DNA of 45,951 bases from an uncultured Chloroflexales bacterium. Lineage in GTDB: Bacteria > Chloroflexota > Chloroflexia > Chloroflexales > Chloroflexaceae. How positions within the stretch are numbered: position 1 is the stretch's first letter; every line of letters begins with the position of its first letter. A program made the position numbers and the translations under genes. The stretch covers positions 1 through 45,951 of the forward strand of contig CALGUG010000003.1 of NCBI GenBank assembly GCA_937902315.1, given 5' to 3'. Under the pieces are notes generated by a model. The model saw nothing but the letters and a program-made list of their open reading frames with translations, ran no database searches and was not told where the DNA came from. Positions 23,005 through 30,565 of the stretch are shown in pieces.

Positions 23005-25860
23005 TTAAAGCCCTGTTATAACAAAGTTGCCCCAACCGATGGGCAAGCCTAGCCAATCGATACCTTGATCGCCATAGCGATCTACAAGATGGCGTTGCGT
23101 CTCTATCAAGGCCAGAGCCGGATCAGCTAAGCGATCCAACGAAGCGTGATATTGCTCCATAAAGCTCATCGCAATCCCATCTTGTATCTGCATCTGGCTC
23201 GCGAGCACTGCGCGGGCGCCCGCAATCAAGAAGGCGCGACTCAAGCTGAAGGCCTCTTCGCCCGGCAATGCATCGGTTGCAGCGCCCTCGCACGCCGACA
23301 AGGTAACTAAGGAGCCATCTAGCTCCAGAGCCGCTAATTCCGACAAGAGAAGATCGTCGTCGGCCAGCATCAAAGCAGCCATTAATCCGCGCCCGGTTTG
23401 GATCTTGCCGTGCGAAGCGATATGAATAGAACCATAGCGCCGTAGCTCTCCGCGAGTCGCTCGCTCCAAAATCTCGTTACGTGTGGCCGGGAAGATCGAG
23501 TCGGCTCGCTCGCCGTAATAGTTTTGCAAGATAGCAAGCTCTTTTTGCACATTGGGCAAGCTGTCCATTCGACCACCAAAATCGCTGCATCCCAGCAAGA
23601 GCACTCTGCGCTCATCTCGTTGGAGCTTGCGGCGGGCCAACAATGGCACAACATTTAAAGCTGGGAGCAACTGGATCACCGTTCGTTGCATCAGCCAGCT
23701 ACCTTCGATACGCAGGGCCGACCACAACAAACCGTGAAGTTGCTCGCACGGTACGATCAACAGCCGATGGTTGGGCTGAAGGCGCTCGACCACGGCTTGT
23801 GGCAAAAGGCGTGAACCCAACTCCGTCAGAGTCTTCCATCGTTGTGGGCTGCCGGGTTTCATGTCGGCATAGGTCATGATGACCCTTTGTTGCTGTGTCG
23901 CCTGGTTCAAACACTTTTGCAGTTGCGCATCCAAGGGGCAAACGGCTTGCTCTAACCCATCGGGTGTGATGATCGTGATCAGCAGACAATCACCATGGAA
24001 GCTATAGGATAAACAGGTCCACTCTTCTTGATAGAGCTTCTGCAGATCTTTCCGTATGGCCCGTAGGTCGAACGCGAAGCTATCAGGGTAGAGTTCTTGA
24101 TTGCGCGAGAGTATGTTGCGATGGCGCGAATGAACTAGCAGCTCTGTATAACGCGTGATGAGTTGGTCGGCGGCCTCTCGGTTACGCTCGATCTCGTTAT
24201 CATTCATCACGGCTAGCATCTCTTTGCGCAGAGTCTCATAGGCGCTGCCAAGATCGGTTCTGATCGGCTCGTGGTCGATCAACATGCGCTGAAGCACCAA
24301 GGCCCGCTGGCTTTCGCTTAACAGTAGCGCCGTTTCGAAGTCACCTTGTTCGCTGGCATAACGAATGCCTTGCTGATAGCGCTCTTCAACTTGCTGATAG
24401 ATGCTGCTAGAAAAGTGTTCGCTTAAAATACGCCGTCGCAAGCTCGCCATGTGAATCGCCGCTTCGCGGTAGTATTGTAGGGCTTGCTGTGTTTGCGACT
24501 GGGCCGCAGCGCTTTCGGCCAAACCATAGAGAACCGCCCACAGAATATGGGCATGTGCTTTGACATGCGGCAAGGCTTGCCTAAACAGCCCTTCGGCCTC
24601 TTGAGCGCGTCCTAGCGTTAACAGCAGTTCAGCTCTGATACGCAAGCTGTTGGCTGCTCCTGCCTGATTGCCGTGACGCATGAAGATCTCGTAGGCTTGC
24701 TCGGTCAGGTCGAAGATCTCTTCCATATCCCCCGCAGGCATACGCGAGAGAATTCGAGCTTGCAACAACAATCCTTCCGCTCGCTCGCCCTTGAAATCGT
24801 TATTGCGCGTCAGATTGTGATGCTCCTTGAGCAGCTTTAAAGCCTTATCGAATTGCTGCTGCCGTTCATAAACGCCGGCTTGATTGCGAATCGAAAGGAG
24901 TAATTCGTCGCTTACATCGGCCTCGCGGTAGATCTGCTCCGATCGCACATAACAATACAAGGCTTCATCCCAGCGCCCAGTATGGAAGTAGATATTGCCT
25001 AAGTTGAGCTGACAGCCGGCGATATCACGCATGCGCTGGTATTGCGTAAACGTTTTAAGCGCATTGAGGATGTAGCTTAAAGCGATGTCGTAAGCGCCGA
25101 GACGGCTTTGAATTAAGCTAAGCGATTTTAAGCAAAACGCGACCCGAAAGGGCATATCGAGCTTCTTAAACAGGTCATGCGCATCGGAATAGAGTTCAAA
25201 TGCCCGTTGGATCTCCTCGCGGTTCAATTCCAACCAGGCTCGATCGAAGCTACACTTCGCCAGATCAACTTGATATCGAGCGCGTTTGAAAATAGCCTCG
25301 GATTCGAGCAGCATTTCGTGCGCTTCCTCGGCATCGCCCACCCCGCCAGCTGCGATCGCTCGTACACGCAGCCAGCGAGCGTAATCGAGTTCGCCATTCT
25401 CTAGCAGTAAACTCTGTTTATGCTTGTCAAGCAGTACACTCGCGGCTGCATACGAGCCTTTTGAGTTCAGTTCAACCGCTTTATAGATCTGAACCCGTAG
25501 GTAATCTTCATGTGAGCCGAGCGCTTGAAAATGGCGTTCACACTTCTCAAGTTGGCCGCTTGAACCGCCGAATTGTAATACATCGGCCAATGCCAAGCTG
25601 TATAAAGCTCGCGCTTCCCCATACTGATCTTGGTGCTCTTGGAACAGAGAGCGTGCTTCGCTAAGCGTCACTCGTGCTTCATCAAAGCGCTCCCAGTAGA
25701 GATATGTCCAGCCAAGCAAAAAACGCCCCCACGCAACAGATGATGATGAGCTATTAGCCGACTTTGCGATCAAACGACGTACATGTGGCATAGCCCGTCG
25801 CGGATTACGTTCGATGATCAGCAATGAACGAGCAATCTTGGCAGAGATATGATGAATCAT
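23005..25860 (-). CDS. TPR-CHAT protein (caspase-clan protease with tetratricopeptide repeats)
   Basis: A 951-residue cytoplasmic protein; GAGG lies 6 nt before the ATG. Residues about 40-480 are tandem TPR helices (for example 'AGCQLNLGNIYFHTGRWDEALYCYVRSEQIYREA'), a protein-binding scaffold. A helical linker follows, then the CHAT domain from about residue 640. The catalytic dyad is H817 in 'IHIASHGKIQTGRG' and C857 in 'LVTLSACEGAATDALPGEEAFSLSRAFLIAGARAVLASQ', which match CHAT/separase-like peptidases. TPR-CHAT proteins include Csx29 of type III-E CRISPR systems, which cleaves a sigma inhibitor. The gene lies next to anti-sigma/sigma pair 2 in the same orientation, 360 bases downstream of it. 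Substrate and trigger are unknown. Confidence 0.9.
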   Translation of the reverse strand: MIHHISAKIARSLLIIERNPRRAMPHVRRLIAKSANSSSSSVAWGRFLLGWTYLYWERFDEARVTLSEARSLFQEHQDQYGEARALYSLALADVLQFGGSSGQLEKCERHFQALGSHEDYLRVQIYKAVELNSKGSYAAASVLLDKHKQSLLLENGELDYARWLRVRAIAAGGVGDAEEAHEMLLESEAIFKRARYQVDLAKCSFDRAWLELNREEIQRAFELYSDAHDLFKKLDMPFRVAFCLKSLSLIQSRLGAYDIALSYILNALKTFTQYQRMRDIAGCQLNLGNIYFHTGRWDEALYCYVRSEQIYREADVSDELLLSIRNQAGVYERQQQFDKALKLLKEHHNLTRNNDFKGERAEGLLLQARILSRMPAGDMEEIFDLTEQAYEIFMRHGNQAGAANSLRIRAELLLTLGRAQEAEGLFRQALPHVKAHAHILWAVLYGLAESAAAQSQTQQALQYYREAAIHMASLRRRILSEHFSSSIYQQVEERYQQGIRYASEQGDFETALLLSESQRALVLQRMLIDHEPIRTDLGSAYETLRKEMLAVMNDNEIERNREAADQLITRYTELLVHSRHRNILSRNQELYPDSFAFDLRAIRKDLQKLYQEEWTCLSYSFHGDCLLITIITPDGLEQAVCPLDAQLQKCLNQATQQQRVIMTYADMKPGSPQRWKTLTELGSRLLPQAVVERLQPNHRLLIVPCEQLHGLLWSALRIEGSWLMQRTVIQLLPALNVVPLLARRKLQRDERRVLLLGCSDFGGRMDSLPNVQKELAILQNYYGERADSIFPATRNEILERATRGELRRYGSIHIASHGKIQTGRGLMAALMLADDDLLLSELAALELDGSLVTLSACEGAATDALPGEEAFSLSRAFLIAGARAVLASQMQIQDGIAMSFMEQYHASLDRLADPALALIETQRHLVDRYGDQGIDWLGLPIGWGNFVITGL

Positions 25861-26220
25861 GCAGCCTCATCAAAAGAAAGCTATCGAACACCGCAAAAAA
25901 ATACAAGTACACATAGGCATAGAGCATAACTTGACAAAATATGCTAGGGGATGACTAGCTGGCATTCCCACACGCAATTATGGTCGAGGGAGCGTCTATG
26001 CTGCAGTATTCGCCCCTAAGAGCAGTACTAACCAGTAGTGTTCTGGGATGCTGGTGTTTGTATTGTGATCTCTCGTTATGGCCTTAAAGCTGGGCGGCCC
26101 AGAGAGAATTTGCAGTGCTATTTCAGAACACTAGCACAACTTCAAACATTCCAAATCGTTTGTTCTCTATGACAATCGCTTCAATAGTTCAGGCTGCGAG
26201 ATCAGAGACGCCAGCCCCAT
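25861..26220. other. Intergenic region between CHAT gene and anti-sigma 2
   Basis: No gene is seen. An outer inverted repeat TAGTGTTCTG (26036-26045) / CAGAACACTA (26124-26133) encloses a small CTGGG-CCG-CCCAG hairpin (minus-strand reading). Together these could form the end of the sigma 2 / anti-sigma 2 message. No clear promoter for the CHAT gene was recognised. Confidence 0.45.
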
Positions 26221-26991
26221 TTAGGCGCTATGTTCGATATAGATAAGCAGATCTGGCCCTTCAGGAGAAGCGATTTGGTCACCAGGAAGATTGTGAATAA
26301 CCGCTTGATTGTTTTCATCAAAACCAGCCCGGTATTCGCTTGAGCCGATCGTTACAATCAGGTCTGCTGCTTCAGGTGAAGGTTCTAAACAAAAGATCAG
26401 CGAGTAGAGATCTTCTGCCTGTTTATCAACGCTCAAACTTAGCTGATAGGAGCCTTCCACTTCCTCTTCGTCTAACACAAGCTGCGGCCCCTGTTGTCCA
26501 CCGCGCCAAGCTCCATATTGGGCTGGCGGTTTAACCGTATAGGCAAGCGTTATACGAGGGAGAGTATAGAGATAACTTCTTTGTGCTACTGGGTGCTCTG
26601 TTTCTACAGGGGGGTTCGGCCATGGCATGGCTTCCAAACGACCTTCTTGGCTAGCACCAAACAGCATGAACATGCCTTCATAGACTTCAGCGCTCTCGAG
26701 ATCGAGCCATAGTGACCACCAGACATGTGGGTAACGGCGCGCTGCGATCAGCCAACCTTGCGAGTGTTCGAGTTCGAGATAGGCGGCCAAATCATCTTCG
26801 CAGGTGTCATAGCTTGCTTGAGAAGGTGGTGCAGCGATTTGGAGTGATGCGGCTAATAACACCAGAGCGTGTTGGCAGTCGGCACAATCACGAACATGCT
26901 CGCCGAAGCGCTCCAACAAGCGTAAAAGATTTTTGGCTCTTGGTACAGCTTGAAGTAATGCCTGTACCTCACCACACACAAGAGTATCCAT
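26221..26991 (-). CDS. Soluble zinc-finger (ZAS-type) anti-sigma candidate 2
   Basis: From the ATG at 26991 (GAGG 5 nt upstream) the protein has 256 residues; a start at 27081 would overlap sigma gene 2 but lacks as good a ribosome site. The ZAS signature is C6, then H32-x3-C36-x2-C39 in 'GEHVRDCADCQHAL'. No membrane helix is present. The C-terminal part is beta-rich, ending 'TIGSSEYRAGFDENNQAVIHNLPGDQIASPEGPDLLIYIEHSA', similar in pattern (G-x-DENG-A, then L-x-I-x-Y) to the end of the anti-sigma candidate at 19621. It follows sigma gene 2 by 52 nt. The role is inferred from the Zn motif and gene order. Confidence 0.75.
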   Translation of the reverse strand: MDTLVCGEVQALLQAVPRAKNLLRLLERFGEHVRDCADCQHALVLLAASLQIAAPPSQASYDTCEDDLAAYLELEHSQGWLIAARRYPHVWWSLWLDLESAEVYEGMFMLFGASQEGRLEAMPWPNPPVETEHPVAQRSYLYTLPRITLAYTVKPPAQYGAWRGGQQGPQLVLDEEEVEGSYQLSLSVDKQAEDLYSLIFCLEPSPEAADLIVTIGSSEYRAGFDENNQAVIHNLPGDQIASPEGPDLLIYIEHSA

Positions 26992-27043
26992 ACAATCCTC
27001 TGTCAACTGGGGTAACGAACAAGCCCGTGCTCGGCTTAGCACC

Positions 27044-27817
27044 TTATTCGTTGCTATCTTCATCAGATTCAAACCACTCACGCCAGCGGGGATCTTCGCT
27101 TAAGAGTTTGCGGATCTGTTTGAGCAAAGCCCGTACGCGCTGCGAACTGATAGCCAATTTTGGAGCTAAGTCAGTGATCGTCTCATCATCGAGCATTCTT
27201 GTAAAGATGATGGGAAGTCGTTGATCGGGATGCTTACTTAAAATCTCGAGCGCCATCTCGTGGAGCAGTTTAAGATCTACCTGATTGTGAAGCTGTTGCT
27301 CACTGCTACCAGCAAGGCGGCACTCTTGGATCGCATCTAGGGATTCAGGACGTTGTGCTCGTTTTCGTGCTTCCGCGTCGCGAATAGCTCGCCTCACACT
27401 GCGGGTAATAACCTGAAACACCCAAGTTGAGAAGCGGCTCTTGAATTGGAATTTTGGTAAAGACCGAATAACCGCCTCGCGAGCGATCTGGGCGATATCG
27501 TCAAGATCTGATATTCCATCATTGATACGCCATAACGAGGCATGTTTTAAGATAGGAATAACCTCTCTCATCCAGCTTTCCCAAGCCGCCTCGTAATTGG
27601 GATCTTGATCATTACGCAGCACTTTCACTAAGTGATAGTCGGCGATCAAGCCTTGTAAATCTTGGTCTTCGCGCTTTATCACATCGTCCATCTGCATCAG
27701 ATCATTAATGTACTGTTCTTGAAGCGGCCGAGACAAACCCCATTGGTGCTTTTTGTTTAAGTCAGCCATCAGGGAGAGTAAGTGTTGTTGCTGAGGGGAA
27801 AAGTCAGATATGTTCAT
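27044..27817 (-). CDS. ECF-like sigma-70 family factor 2
   Basis: 257 residues from the ATG at 27817; a TTG at 27850 preceded by GAGAGGGA is an alternative start adding 11 residues. As in sigma 1 there is an N-terminal helical extension of about 80 residues. Region 2 is 'DLDDIAQIAREAVIRSLPKFQFKSRFSTWVFQVITRSVRRAIRDAEARKRAQ', a clear sigma-2 pattern including F-S-T-W-V. Region 4 is 'HPDQRLPIIFTRMLDDETITDLAPKLAISSQRVRALLKQIRKLLSED'. It is followed by a ZAS-type anti-sigma gene and the TPR-CHAT gene on the same strand. Target promoters are unknown. Confidence 0.83.
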   Translation of the reverse strand: MNISDFSPQQQHLLSLMADLNKKHQWGLSRPLQEQYINDLMQMDDVIKREDQDLQGLIADYHLVKVLRNDQDPNYEAAWESWMREVIPILKHASLWRINDGISDLDDIAQIAREAVIRSLPKFQFKSRFSTWVFQVITRSVRRAIRDAEARKRAQRPESLDAIQECRLAGSSEQQLHNQVDLKLLHEMALEILSKHPDQRLPIIFTRMLDDETITDLAPKLAISSQRVRALLKQIRKLLSEDPRWREWFESDEDSNE

Positions 27818-27850
27818 GTGTTTGTTCCATTCGTCTTCGAACGAGTTCAA

Positions 27851-28532
27851 TCCCTCTCTTAGCGTTCCCTTCGACCAGCGAAATCTACAATAGATGACAT
27901 GGTTCTCGTTTCAGACACACCTCGAATAGCCTTGAAGAGAATACAACACACCAAGAATGCTTGGGCAAAACTACCCAATGCTATTGGTTTACACAGCGTT
28001 TTAACAGAGAATCTGTTCCTATCGAGTAGATAAGTAAATTATCGGTGTAGAGCTATTATTGTAATGCTTACATACAAAAATAGCTAGTTTTTTCTCAGAA
28101 AGTTTTTATAGATTGTAAACGTTATGTCTTTATTTATCGCTCATTGTTTATTATTTGTATTTAGAAATGTATTATATTTGATAAGCATACCAAATAGCAA
28201 CGTAACATGTACTAAGTGATGAATCATTACTTATGTTGGAGTGATCGTATGACAATAACTTTCTAGACGATTCAATTATTTGTCTTTGTAACAGAAAATA
28301 GGAGTGCTTCGATTTGTCATTTAACCTACTTCGGTCCTAACAAAACCTTAAACAAAAAAGATTAACCTGTGAGCTAAACCCATTATAAATAATGTTAATT
28401 AACTTTTCTGTCTTTTTTGCTTCGAGCTGTAACGCTGCAGGTAGGTATTGCTATAGAAAGGGGCGATCGGGCTCAAACAAAACGCAGCCTCTCTTCTAGA
28501 CACAGATTGCGCTTGATAGAGAGCACACAGTG
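27851..28532. other. AT-rich gene-free stretch upstream of sigma 2
   Basis: Roughly 27990-28400 is clearly richer in A and T than the surrounding genes. It has no credible gene and no repeat-family copy. A 70-codon frame at 28399-28611 runs into a repeat and lacks a ribosome site. The promoter of the sigma 2 operon should be near its left side but is not evident. Confidence 0.45.
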
Positions 28533-28690
28533 TAATAGCAAATTCGATTAGGTTATTTCTCTTTTGGCTTTCGGTAGAGTGGAACTTGACTTTTTTTTCG
28601 CGCTGTCGCACGAAATCTTACACAACTCTTCCTTCGTGTTTTCGTTTTCGACGTTGCGAGTCTGCCAGTCTCTAAGCAGGTTTGCTATAC
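28533..28690 (+). repeat. MITE-like element interrupted by a TGTGxGATTTCGC-type sequence
   Basis: The ends are TAATAGCAAATTCG (28533) and CAGGTTTGCTATA (to 28690). The usual TTGGC(T)TTCGG(T)AGAGTGGAACTTGAC module is present. At 28597-28626 it contains CGCGCTGTCGCACGAAATCTTACACAAC, the right half of the hairpin family seen at 20590 and 22895, as if one repeat had inserted into another. Confidence 0.55.
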
Positions 28691-28738
28691 AGGGAGCCGC
28701 CAGATGTGGCAGGCGATCACGAGGAAGAGTAGTGCTAT

Positions 28739-28776
28739 AAAAACGATCTCTGGCTGAAGGGCTTCAACCAGAGATC
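28739..28776 (-). terminator. Terminator of the DUF2207 / zinc-ribbon / SPFH operon
   Basis: GATCTCTGG and CCAGAGATC (28745-28776 overall), with a TGAAG/CTTCA inner stem, are followed on the minus strand by GTTTTTATAG. It lies 25 bases beyond the SPFH gene stop. Confidence 0.88.
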
Positions 28777-28800
28777 ATTACCTGATAACCAGCGAAACGA

Positions 28801-29847
28801 CTAACCGCCTAGTTCCTTGAGCTTCTGCTCCCAGCGCGCGACCAACTTGTTGTAGGTCTCTTCGCTGATCTCACCGTTAGCGAGGCGCATATCCAAGGCG
28901 TCGATGGTAGCTTGGATCTGTTCGCGGGTGGTAGCACCGCCGGCGGGAACTGCTGCGGGTGCCTGCTGCGGCTGTTGCGGCTGCTGTGGCTGCTGTGGCT
29001 GCTGCATGGCTTGGCCGAACATGCTCGCCACACTTGCGCCCAAGCCGAAGCCAGCGCCCAGACCCACGCCTGCGCCCGCGGCGCCGCTCGGGTTGTTGGC
29101 GGCATCGCCCAGCGCGCGTGCGCCTTTGAACTTCAGATACGCATCCATATCGCCGATCGCGCCCATCGCGGCACGCTCGTCGATCGCCTTGGCGGTCTCT
29201 TCGGTCGGGGTGATCGCTTGGACGTAGAAGGCGGTCAACTCCAGGCCGAGCTGGCCGAAGTCCTCGATGATGCGCTGCTTGACCAGTGCAGACAGCTCGT
29301 TGTATTGGCCCGCCATGTCGAGCAGCGAGCGGTTCTGTTCGCCCAGCGAGTCGATGAAGTTCTGAACAATAATGGTGCGCAGGTAGCCCTGCAGCTCACC
29401 CGTGGTGAAGATGCCTTGCTGGCCGGCGATCCCGTTGACGAACGCTTGGGGCTCTTTCACTTGGTAGGCGTAGCTACCGATCGCACGCAGGCGCGCCATG
29501 CCCAGAGACGGATCGCGGAAGACGATCGGCTCGGGGGTGCCCCACTTCTGATCGATGAAGTTGCGCATGTTGACGAAGACCACTTCCGCCGGGAAGGGGG
29601 TCTTGCCATTGGTTGCGAGACCGATCAGGCTCGAAAGGATCGGCAGGTTGTAGGTCGTAAGAGTGTGTCGGCCCGGACCAAACATATCCAAGGCGCGGCC
29701 ATCTCGGAAGAAGACGGCGGTCTGGCTTTCGCGTACGATCACCTGCGAGCCTAGGCGGAGGTCGGCGGGTCCGTCTTCGGGTTCGCGGTGAATGATTTCC
29801 TGTCCGGATTCGTCACGAAATTCTACGACGTCAATAATACGGGCCAT
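28801..29847 (-). CDS. SPFH-domain protein with C-terminal SHOCT motif (YdjI / virion-core-like)
   Basis: 348 residues from the ATG at 29847, which has GGAG 7 nt upstream. Residues 1 to about 235 form an SPFH (stomatin/prohibitin-like) domain, with 'VIVRESQTAVFFRDGRALDMFGPGRHTLTTYNLP' and 'FYVQAITPTEETAKAIDERAAMGAIGDM'. A Gly/Ala-rich hydrophobic patch and a repeated 'PQQPQQ' linker follow. The final 40 residues, 'REQIQATIDALDMRLANGEISEETYNKLVARWEQKLKEL', are a SHOCT motif, a short oligomerisation helix pair. Related proteins gather at membranes under envelope stress. It is the last gene of a three-gene operon with a zinc-ribbon protein and a DUF2207 protein. Confidence 0.87.
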   Translation of the reverse strand: MARIIDVVEFRDESGQEIIHREPEDGPADLRLGSQVIVRESQTAVFFRDGRALDMFGPGRHTLTTYNLPILSSLIGLATNGKTPFPAEVVFVNMRNFIDQKWGTPEPIVFRDPSLGMARLRAIGSYAYQVKEPQAFVNGIAGQQGIFTTGELQGYLRTIIVQNFIDSLGEQNRSLLDMAGQYNELSALVKQRIIEDFGQLGLELTAFYVQAITPTEETAKAIDERAAMGAIGDMDAYLKFKGARALGDAANNPSGAAGAGVGLGAGFGLGASVASMFGQAMQQPQQPQQPQQPQQAPAAVPAGGATTREQIQATIDALDMRLANGEISEETYNKLVARWEQKLKELGG

Positions 29848-29904
29848 GTTATGCTCCTTGATGAAGTACGAATATCCAGAAGAATTCTCGCTTACAACCA
29901 AACC

Positions 29905-30474
29905 TTACGAGTTTGCAGGGGGCGGAACCGGTGTCGCCGTGGTCTGAGGCGCATCTTGCGGGATGAACAGCTCTGCGCCGCAGTACGGACATTTCACCAT
30001 ACCTTTGCCCACTAGCTCGCGAACACCACCACAATTCGGACAGGAGTTGCTGCCGACCTTAGATGCATCTTGCGAATAGAAGGTCTGCGTACTCCAGTCG
30101 ATGTATCCAGCGAATAAGCCTTGATTAACCAATTCGTAGATCGCGCTTTTTACTTGATCGCGAGTCATCTTGGTTTCCAGTACCGCAGTACCGATCGAAA
30201 CCTTGCCCTGGGCTTGGATAAGGCCGAGCAGTTTCTCTTTCTTGCGTACGTCAGCCAGTTCGGCCTCTTCTTTTTTGCCTTGCATGAAGAGGAAAACGCC
30301 GACGCCATCGAGAATAAGGAATGGTAGGACACCACAGATGGCGATGCCGAAAATGGTCGATGAGGCGTTGGTCGCGCCCGAGACCATACCCGAGCCGATA
30401 AACAAGCTAGCGACTGCTAAGACCACGACACCTGCCACCATCAAAATGATGCCGACTGTTTTGCCAGTTCCCAT
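29905..30474 (-). CDS. Membrane protein with winged-helix-like segment and C-terminal zinc ribbon
   Basis: A 189-residue protein. Two membrane helices lie near residues 8-30 and 42-65 ('VGIILMVAGVVVLAVASLFIG', 'IFGIAICGVLPFLILDGVGVFLF'). A charged coiled stretch and a helical segment 'KLLGLIQAQGKVSIGTAVLETKMTRDQVKSAIYELVNQGLFAGYIDW' follow, which reads like a winged helix. The end has a CxxC...CxxC zinc ribbon ('SCPNCGGVRELVGKGMVKCPYCGAEL'). No precise family is assigned. It lies between the DUF2207 and SPFH genes with gaps of 91 and 57 bases, so it is probably a part of the same membrane assembly. Confidence 0.75.
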   Translation of the reverse strand: MGTGKTVGIILMVAGVVVLAVASLFIGSGMVSGATNASSTIFGIAICGVLPFLILDGVGVFLFMQGKKEEAELADVRKKEKLLGLIQAQGKVSIGTAVLETKMTRDQVKSAIYELVNQGLFAGYIDWSTQTFYSQDASKVGSNSCPNCGGVRELVGKGMVKCPYCGAELFIPQDAPQTTATPVPPPANS

Positions 30475-30565
30475 AGTTTAGAATGCCTTTTCCACCTCTA
30501 CTTACGTAGTATGGTCACTGATGAGAATACGCGACGACGAAACGAGCGGAGACCAACGATAATGC

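Noticed and set aside
18834..27817. Type III-E CRISPR (Craspase) locus
   Set aside because: TPR-CHAT and sigma genes are present, but there is no gRAMP/Cas7-11, no other cas gene and no repeat-spacer array; the repeats here are dispersed, not regularly spaced.
28399..28611. 70-codon frame upstream of sigma2
   Set aside because: It runs into a MITE-like element, lacks a ribosome site and shows no protein-like pattern.
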